Source of the DNA: Methanomassiliicoccaceae archaeon
GTDB lineage: Archaea > Thermoplasmatota > Thermoplasmata > Methanomassiliicoccales > Methanomethylophilaceae
DNA length: 12,503 nucleotides
Assembly: GCA_009776695.1 (NCBI GenBank)
Contig: WRNI01000023.1
Location: 1-12,503, forward strand
Direction: 5' to 3'
The position numbers and the translations under genes are program-made. The notes under the pieces were generated by a model. It made no database searches and had not been told where the DNA came from. It saw only the letters and a program-made list of their open reading frames with translations. Every line of letters starts with the position of its first letter. Position 1 is the stretch's first letter. Positions 6,973 to 12,503 of the stretch are shown in pieces.

Positions 6973-7745
6973 TACAGAAGCTCCTGCGCGTAACCGGCGT
7001 ACCGTCCGAAACGTTCCTCAGCGAAGGCGGACAGTTTTTTGTAACTGCCCGATACGCCGTACTTTTCGCTGAGGATGCGTTCTATCCTCGCGTCTATGGG
7101 GAACGCGTCCAAATGACCGAACGCGAAGAGTGATATGCAGTCTGCGACCTTGTCGCCGATGCCGTTTATTGCCTTCAGTGAATCAGCGCATTCACAGCGG
7201 TCCATCTTTGCCATATCGTCCGGCACGATGATGCGGTCGGCGACCTTCTCCGCAAGCTCGAATAACCTTCTCTCGCGGTATCCGAGCCTGCAATCAGGCA
7301 AAAGGCATGACCGGCCGGCGATCTCCTTCGCGCCAGGAAAAGAGAAACGTCCGCCCAGGTCCTTGCCGAAAGTTCTGCAGACCGCGTCAACCATCGCACC
7401 TATCCGTTTCACATTGGCGTTCGTTGCCAGAAGGTATGTCGCCATACATTCCCATGGGTCTTGTTTCAGAATGCGCATACCCGGACAGGCGTCCGCCAGC
7501 GCACGGACGAACGGATCTTTTGATATTTCGCCGTATATGATATCCAGATCGTCACTACTGCGCAGATAATCAAGCATCATATCTTTGTCGCAAGTGCCTT
7601 CGCACAGTACGTATCCGTTCTTCTCTTCCAGTGTGACGATATTGTCGCCGAGGACACCTTCCCAAACGTTTCCCTTTTTGACCCATCTGTGCGCCTGGCC
7701 GCATCCGAGCGTCGGATCAAGCGAAACGTTAAGATCGAGCCTCAT
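6915..7745 (-). CDS. ogg: 8-oxoguanine DNA glycosylase / AP lyase, OGG1 family
   Basis: A bifunctional base-excision-repair enzyme that removes 8-oxoguanine and nicks the resulting abasic site. The 276-residue protein has the OGG1 N-terminal domain (GCGQAHRW 14-21, GVLGDNIVTL), then the helix-hairpin-helix glycosylase domain. KQDPWECMATYLLATNANVKRI-type sequence (94-115) matches the human QDPIECLFSFICSSNNN region; LGYRERR is at 154-160. The hairpin GIGDKVADC carries Lys199, and Asp218 in DAFPID lies 19 residues later, the same spacing as human Lys249/Asp268. I take ATG 7745: it gives a family-like beginning and has a TATA-like box 28 nt upstream. The frame stays open to 7907, but that extension would run through the promoter and into the divergent gene. 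Human Asn150 is alanine here (110). It forms a divergent repair pair with the AP endonuclease gene. Confidence 0.9.
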   Translation of the reverse strand: MRLDLNVSLDPTLGCGQAHRWVKKGNVWEGVLGDNIVTLEEKNGYVLCEGTCDKDMMLDYLRSSDDLDIIYGEISKDPFVRALADACPGMRILKQDPWECMATYLLATNANVKRIGAMVDAVCRTFGKDLGGRFSFPGAKEIAGRSCLLPDCRLGYRERRLFELAEKVADRIIVPDDMAKMDRCECADSLKAINGIGDKVADCISLFAFGHLDAFPIDARIERILSEKYGVSGSYKKLSAFAEERFGRYAGYAQELLYHSGIILGSQAQVGGSQPI

Positions 7746-7764
7746 GCCTGACCGATAATGAACT

Positions 7765-7773
7765 GAAATAAAG
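7765..7773 (-). promoter_or_regulatory. TATA-like box of the glycosylase gene
   Basis: On the minus strand this reads CTTTATTTC and begins 28 nt before ATG 7745. It predicts a leaderless transcript and lies only about 15 bp from the divergent box of the endonuclease gene, so the two core promoters occupy one short control region. Confidence 0.45.
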
Positions 7774-7787
7774 ACATTGCTCCGAAT

Positions 7788-7797
7788 AAAAGATATA
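7788..7797 (+). promoter_or_regulatory. TATA-like box of the Nfo-like endonuclease gene
   Basis: AAAGATATA within the A-rich stretch begins 32 nt before ATG 7820. No Shine-Dalgarno sequence precedes the start codon, so a leaderless mRNA is expected. Confidence 0.5.
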
Positions 7798-7819
7798 CAC
7801 ATCCGGCGTTCGGTAAAGC

Positions 7820-8629
7820 ATGCGTTTCGGACCGGCGGGATATCCGCAGAATAGCAAAGATGCGAATGACGCACTGAACACCATAAAGGAAATGGGACTG
7901 GACGCATTGGAAATGGAGTTCGTGCGCGGAGCGCGGATATCCGCGGAAAAGGCGAAAGAGATAGGGAACAGAGCGAAAGAGCTTGACATACGATTAAGCG
8001 CGCATGCCCCGTATTTCATAAGTTTCAACTCTGACACGCCGGAAACGAGAGTGAAAAGCATCTCATGGGTCATTGATACCGTAAGGGCGGCGCACAATAT
8101 GGGCGCTTATATTATCGTGATACACGCGGCGTCCTACGGGAAAGAACCGTCAAAAGCGACGGACTCGGTGATAGACGGCCTGAACAAATGCAAGGATATC
8201 ATGGATGACGACGGCATCAAAGATGTCATACTCGGTCTGGAGACCATGGGACGGCCGGCAACGTGGGGTACGCTGAAAGAAATAAGCAAGGTCATGGACA
8301 GCGTCCCCGGAACGCGCCCGGTGCTTGATGTGGCGCACGTGCACGCAAGGTACGGCGGCTCGCTGAGAACGAAAGAAGATATGAAAGAACTCGTTGATGA
8401 GTTCTTTCCGCTTGCCGGCGATATACCGCATTTTCATATAAGCTGCATCGAATACACCGCGAAAGGAGAGAAGATGCATCTTCCTCTTTCTTCGGCGGAC
8501 CCGGACATGTCGCTTCTCGCCGGGGTGCTGAACGACAGCGAAAAAGATTGCACGTTCATATGCGAATCGCCGCTGCTTGAGCAGGACGCGCTGGTGTTCA
8601 GGAACATGTTCTCCGGCCGGTCAGGATAA
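7820..8629 (+). CDS. Nfo-like TIM-barrel AP endonuclease (AP endonuclease family 2, archaeal type)
   Basis: Endonuclease IV-type enzymes use a metal cluster to cut 5' of abasic sites. The 269-residue product begins FGPAGYP and shows the barrel strands and ligands in order: His62 (SAHAPYF), His102 (VIHAAS), Glu141 (LGLETMG), Asp170 and His173 (LDVAHVHAR), His204/206 (HFHIS), His220 (GEKMHLPL) and Glu249 (ICESP). In E. coli Nfo an Asp sits two residues before the histidine matching His220; here that position is Lys218 with Glu217 beside it, so one ligand is changed or shifted. The same fold covers sugar isomerases, so activity is inferred, but the ligand order and the divergent OGG1-type neighbour favour repair. 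At 269 aa it is close to bacterial Nfo length (about 285). A tRNA follows after 38 bp. Confidence 0.78.
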   Translation: MRFGPAGYPQNSKDANDALNTIKEMGLDALEMEFVRGARISAEKAKEIGNRAKELDIRLSAHAPYFISFNSDTPETRVKSISWVIDTVRAAHNMGAYIIVIHAASYGKEPSKATDSVIDGLNKCKDIMDDDGIKDVILGLETMGRPATWGTLKEISKVMDSVPGTRPVLDVAHVHARYGGSLRTKEDMKELVDEFFPLAGDIPHFHISCIEYTAKGEKMHLPLSSADPDMSLLAGVLNDSEKDCTFICESPLLEQDALVFRNMFSGRSG

Positions 8630-8634
8630 CAAAA

Positions 8635-8642
8635 TTATATAT
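8635..8642 (+). promoter_or_regulatory. TATA box of tRNA-Thr
   Basis: TTATATAT begins 33 bp upstream of the first base of the mature tRNA, the expected place for a TATA box giving a short 5' leader that RNase P would remove. It lies just after the stop codon of the endonuclease gene. Confidence 0.6.
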
Positions 8643-8667
8643 CATGCATCATTATGCACCAACCAGC

Positions 8668-8742
8668 GCCACTGTGGCTCAGCGGTAGAGCGACTGATTC
8701 GTAATCAGTTGGTCGGGGGTTCAATTCCCTCCAGTGGCTCCA
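8668..8742 (+). tRNA. trnT: tRNA-Thr, anticodon CGU, with encoded CCA
   Basis: A complete cloverleaf can be drawn. The acceptor stem GCCACTG (8668-8674) pairs fully with CAGTGGC (8732-8738). The D stem is GCTC/GAGC with loop AGCGGTA; the anticodon stem is ACTGA/TCAGT with loop TTCGTAA; the T stem is GGGGG/CCCTC (one G-U) with loop TTCAATT. The anticodon is CGT (8700-8702), reading ACG. G1-C72, C2-G71, G35 and U36 are known threonine identity elements. The discriminator is U (8739), and CCA (8740-8742) is encoded. There is no intron; the variable loop is five bases. Confidence 0.97.
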
Positions 8743-8752
8743 TTTTCCTCTT
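8743..8752 (+). terminator. T-rich tract after tRNA-Thr
   Basis: TTTTCCTCTT directly follows the CCA end. Archaeal RNA polymerase terminates at oligo-T stretches, so this is the likely end of the tRNA transcript; it is short and interrupted by cytosines. Confidence 0.4.
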
Positions 8753-8764
8753 AAGCGGTGGGCA

Positions 8765-8773
8765 TTTTTAAAT
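8765..8773 (+). promoter_or_regulatory. TATA box upstream of the four-helix membrane protein gene
   Basis: TTTTTAAAT is a good archaeal TATA element. Transcription should begin about 8793-8799, giving a leader of roughly 30 nt ahead of ATG 8827. The predicted start coincides with the ATG of a 7-codon open frame at 8797. Confidence 0.55.
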
Positions 8774-8796
8774 CCGTGAGAAACAATACTGGACCC

Positions 8797-8820
8797 ATGT
8801 CCCGAAAAGGGCATAGGTGA
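8797..8820 (+). other. Candidate 7-codon leader ORF ending inside the ribosome-binding site of the next gene
   Basis: ATG 8797 opens a frame encoding MSRKGHR and stopping at TGA 8818-8820. The ATG is 31-32 nt after the start of the TATA box, the spacing that marks leaderless starts elsewhere in this window. The TGA is the end of AGGTGA, the Shine-Dalgarno sequence of the membrane protein gene, so ribosomes finishing here would sit on that site. This would suit translational coupling but could be chance. Confidence 0.3.
8815..8820 (+). promoter_or_regulatory. Ribosome-binding site of the four-helix membrane protein gene
   Basis: AGGTGA lies six bases before ATG 8827 and is a good archaeal Shine-Dalgarno match. 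It fixes 8827 rather than the Met at codon 5 as the start. Confidence 0.7.
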
Positions 8821-8826
8821 AAGGAA

Positions 8827-9252
8827 ATGGAATTCAAAATGAATCTTTTTTGGCTGCTCATGCTTGTCGCGGGTATTTTGGCGATAGCGGGAGTCTTCCT
8901 CGATTGGTTATCCCTCTGGGGGAACGGCGTGACCGGCTGGGACTTTTTCTCGGACGGGACCGAATATGACGGCGGCTTCCGTTATTATATGCCGGTAGTA
9001 TCGCTTGTACTCGGGGTATTGGTGCTGATCCTGGCGCTCCTTGAGCTCATGGACATCAGCGTGCCGATATCGAAGATCATCGTTATCGTTCTCGGCATTC
9101 TCGTGATAATAATGCCGTTCATAACAATGAGCGAATTCGACGGGTTCATGGACTATCTGGGAACAGGCTTCTGGGTCGAGGTCGTCGCGGGCGCACTCAT
9201 GGTGGTCCTGCCGATACTCAGCATTATGGAAATACTGCCCGACGAGCTGTAA
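8827..9252 (+). CDS. Small four-helix integral membrane protein, function unknown
   Basis: I do not recognise a named family. The 141-residue product has four hydrophobic segments at about 7-25, 55-74, 81-100 and 115-134. A short outside or inside loop after helix 1 is rich in aromatics and glycine (FLDWLSLWGNGVTGWDFF, about 24-41, then acidic DGTEYDGG). Helices 2 and 3 are linked by only a few residues. There are no catalytic-looking residues and no transporter signature, so no function is proposed. The start rests on AGGTGA six bases upstream. It is transcribed as a single gene from the TATA box at 8765 and ends at a strong hairpin shared with convergent thiC. Confidence 0.75.
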   Translation: MEFKMNLFWLLMLVAGILAIAGVFLDWLSLWGNGVTGWDFFSDGTEYDGGFRYYMPVVSLVLGVLVLILALLELMDISVPISKIIVIVLGILVIIMPFITMSEFDGFMDYLGTGFWVEVVAGALMVVLPILSIMEILPDEL

Positions 9253-9263
9253 ACACATCTCAT

Positions 9264-9290
9264 CCGGCGCGGAGGACCGCGCCGGCATCA
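9264..9290. terminator. Hairpin terminator between the membrane protein gene and convergent thiC
   Basis: CCGGCGCGG (9264-9272), loop AGGA, and CCGCGCCGG (9277-9285) form a perfect 9-bp GC stem. On the plus strand the T-rich run CATTTTTATTCTTT follows, so it looks like a terminator for the membrane protein gene. It begins 9 bp past the thiC stop on the other strand and could end both transcripts, although no strong T-run follows in the thiC direction. Confidence 0.7.
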
Positions 9291-9293
9291 TTT

Positions 9294-10580
9294 TTATTCT
9301 TTCTTCTCTTCATTCTTGAGGTAACGGTCAACGATCTTTATTGCGCACACGTCGCCGCACATGGAACATCCCTCTTCCTTCTCCGTGCTGCCCCGTTTCC
9401 GGTACTTCCTGGCCTTATCGGGGTCCAGGGCGATGCTGAACATCGACTCCCAGTCAAGCGCCCTTCTGGCGCGTGCCATTTCGTTGTCCCTCGTCATATC
9501 GCCGCGTCTGCACAGGTCGCCGACGTGGGCCGCGATCTTTGATGCGATGACTCCTTCGCGGACGTCGTCGATGTCAGGGAGCGAAAGATGCTCCGCCGGC
9601 GTCACGTAACACAGAAAATCAGCGCCGCTCTGCGCCGCCGCGGCGCCGCCTATGGCGCCGACGATGTGATCGTAACCCGGCGCTATGTCGGTGACCAAAG
9701 GACCGAGCACGTAGAAGGGTGCGCCGTGGCATATCTTCTTCTGAATGTGAACGTTCGCGGGCACCTCGCTCAGCGGCACGTGGCCGGGTCCCTCGACTAT
9801 GGACTGCACACCGGCCTCCCTGCATCTTTTTACGAGCCTGCCCAGCGTCATCAGCTCGGATATCTGTGCGGCGTCAGTAGCGTCGTCTATGCATCCCGGC
9901 CTGAAACCGTCGCCGAGCGACAGCGTCACCTCATATTTTTTTGCCATTTCCAGAAGGTAGTCGAAATTTTCGTAAAGCGGGTTCTCCTTACCGTTGTGCA
10001 GTATCCACGCGGTAAGGAACGATCCGCCGCGCGAGACGATGTCCATCTTCCTGTCCGACGCGCTGAGCCATTTTACGCTTTCCTTCGTTATCCCGCAATG
10101 CACGGTCATAAAATCAACGCCGTCCTTCGCATGCGTCTCGATACCGTTGAAGATGTCGTCCTCCGTCATATCGACGACGGCATTCTTCCTTGCGGCCACC
10201 AATCCGGTCTGGTATACGGGAACGGTGCCGACGATCGCGTGGCACCGCGCTATGATCGTTCTTCGTATGCGGTCGATATCGCCGCCGGTGCTCAGGTCCA
10301 TGACCGAGTCCGCGCCGTACTTCAGCGCCACGGACAGTTTTCTGACCTCGTCCTCGACCGACGTCATGTCGCGCGATGTGCCGATGTTGGCGTTGATCTT
10401 GATGCTCATACCGTCGCCGATGGCACAGGGCACAGGATTGTGAAGAGGATTGCAGGGTATCACGATGCGGCCGGATGCGACACCGTTACGTAAGAACTCG
10501 CCGCTCACGCCCTCCTTCTTCGCGGCCTCCGCGATAAGGGGCGTCACGCCCGCTCTGGCCTGTTCCATTATACTGCTCAT
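9294..10580 (-). CDS. thiC: Phosphomethylpyrimidine synthase ThiC
   Basis: A radical-SAM enzyme of thiamine synthesis that rearranges aminoimidazole ribotide into hydroxymethylpyrimidine phosphate. Clear ThiC stretches are NANIGTS (63-69), DLSTGGD (95-101), the GDGFRPGCIDDATDAAQ-type segment (223-239), EGPGHVP (263-269), GPLVTDIAPGYDH (293-305) and LCYVTPAEHL (323-332). The C-terminal cluster motif is Cys405-x2-Cys408-x3-Cys412; E. coli ThiC has four residues before the third cysteine. At 428 aa it is the short archaeal/anaerobe form lacking the bacterial N-terminal domain. The paralogue BzaF, which makes 5-hydroxybenzimidazole for a cobamide, is a real alternative. Met5 could also start it; 10580 fits the TATA box 30 nt upstream. 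It is divergent from gyrB; no thiamine riboswitch motif is seen. Confidence 0.92.
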   Translation of the reverse strand: MSSIMEQARAGVTPLIAEAAKKEGVSGEFLRNGVASGRIVIPCNPLHNPVPCAIGDGMSIKINANIGTSRDMTSVEDEVRKLSVALKYGADSVMDLSTGGDIDRIRRTIIARCHAIVGTVPVYQTGLVAARKNAVVDMTEDDIFNGIETHAKDGVDFMTVHCGITKESVKWLSASDRKMDIVSRGGSFLTAWILHNGKENPLYENFDYLLEMAKKYEVTLSLGDGFRPGCIDDATDAAQISELMTLGRLVKRCREAGVQSIVEGPGHVPLSEVPANVHIQKKICHGAPFYVLGPLVTDIAPGYDHIVGAIGGAAAAQSGADFLCYVTPAEHLSLPDIDDVREGVIASKIAAHVGDLCRRGDMTRDNEMARARRALDWESMFSIALDPDKARKYRKRGSTEKEEGCSMCGDVCAIKIVDRYLKNEEKKE

Positions 10581-10597
10581 CGCCCTCTTAATGGGCG
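10581..10597. promoter_or_regulatory. Inverted repeat between the TATA box and start codon of thiC
   Basis: CGCCC (10581-10585) and GGGCG (10593-10597) form a dyad with a 7-bp A/T-rich spacer, ending on the base before ATG 10580 and starting 5 bp from the TATA box. This is a likely operator position. A thiamine-sensing archaeal repressor such as ThiR is a candidate ligand only by analogy. Confidence 0.4.
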
Positions 10598-10601
10598 ATG
10601 C

Positions 10602-10610
10602 GTATTTATG
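10602..10610 (-). promoter_or_regulatory. TATA box of thiC
   Basis: On the minus strand this reads CATAAATAC, beginning 30 nt before ATG 10580. The spacing implies transcription starting at or very near the start codon. Confidence 0.55.
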
Positions 10611-10638
10611 GGTTACTTGACGTTTTTTCGGAGACTCT

Positions 10639-10664
10639 CATGCGCGTGCACGCGCGTGCATGCG
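10639..10664. repeat. 26-bp alternating pyrimidine-purine tract (Z-DNA-prone) upstream of gyrB
   Basis: Every step from C10639 to G10664 alternates pyrimidine and purine, mostly CG, TG and CA. Inside it the 9-mer GCGCGTGCA occurs twice with a 10-bp period (10642-10650, 10652-10660), and 10642-10655 is a perfect 14-bp palindrome, GCGCGTGCACGCGC. The tract ends 4 bp before the gyrB TATA box. Such sequence adopts left-handed Z-DNA or extruded forms most readily under negative supercoiling. Confidence 0.65.
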
Positions 10665-10668
10665 ATGG

Positions 10669-10677
10669 TATTATAAA
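10669..10677 (+). promoter_or_regulatory. TATA box of gyrB
   Basis: TATTATAAA is the best TATA match between thiC and gyrB. It predicts a start site near 10695-10702 and so a leader of about 40 nt before ATG 10741, unlike the leaderless genes elsewhere in the window. Confidence 0.55.
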
Positions 10678-10698
10678 CAACCTTAACAATACCAATGA

Positions 10699-12503
<1,805 letters not shown>

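Noticed and set aside
7746..7907. 54-residue N-terminal extension of the glycosylase
   Set aside because: The frame happens to be open, but the extension would cover both promoters and the first part of the divergent gene, and family members begin near the chosen Met.
8577..8771. 64-codon open frame reading through the tRNA
   Set aside because: The peptide (CGSAVERLIRNQLVGGSIPSS) is the well-known spurious translation of a tRNA gene.
9588..10493. 301-codon open frame on the plus strand opposite thiC
   Set aside because: It lies wholly within the well-supported thiC gene, has an arginine/valine/histidine-rich composition typical of an antisense shadow, and resembles no family I know.

Overview
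The window comes from an archaeon, most likely a euryarchaeon of the Thermoplasmatota side and possibly Methanomassiliicoccales; the order-level placement is inference. The visible support is archaeal: TATA-like boxes 28-32 nt ahead of start codons with no room for a 5' leader, a tRNA-Thr with an encoded CCA end, an archaeal-type XRE regulator with a cysteine-rich tail, a short (428 aa) ThiC, an OGG1-type glycosylase, an archaeal Nfo-like protein, and a GyrB of bacterial-type gyrase as several euryarchaeal lineages carry. None of the eight complete stop codons is TAG, which fits but does not prove a lineage that reserves UAG.

Layout, left to right. (1) 2-250: 3' end of a class I fumarate hydratase/tartrate dehydratase beta region, overlapping tail-to-tail by 10 bp with (2) a leftward gene for a secreted, C-terminally anchored beta-sandwich protein. 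(3) 1170-6527: one uninterrupted 1785-codon gene for a very large Lhr helicase. Its N-terminal half is the normal Lhr core; its C-terminal half is a long array of winged helices with an AlkZ/YcaQ-like module and an internal duplication. (4) 6586-6972: a small helix-turn-helix regulator whose 3' end overlaps by 58 bp with (5) a leftward OGG1-family 8-oxoguanine glycosylase. Across a 74-bp divergent promoter lies (6) a rightward Nfo-like TIM-barrel AP endonuclease. (7) 8668-8742: tRNA-Thr(CGU). (8) 8827-9252: a four-helix membrane protein with a possible 7-codon leader ORF. (9) A 9-bp-stem hairpin separates it from (10) a leftward thiC. (11) A 160-bp divergent region with striking structure leads to (12) gyrB, cut by the window end.

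The middle of the window reads as a DNA-repair neighbourhood: a helicase with a glycosylase-like tail, a candidate cysteine-bearing regulator, an oxidised-base glycosylase and an AP endonuclease. The glycosylase and the endonuclease would act in consecutive steps of base excision repair, and their genes share one short divergent control region. That the helicase and regulator belong to the same function is inference. There is no transposon, CRISPR array or prophage signal; this looks like chromosomal core sequence. The most interesting points are the architecture of the large archaeal Lhr, a 26-bp alternating pyrimidine-purine tract directly upstream of the gyrB TATA box (a possible supercoiling sensor), and several dyad or leader elements set precisely at promoters.
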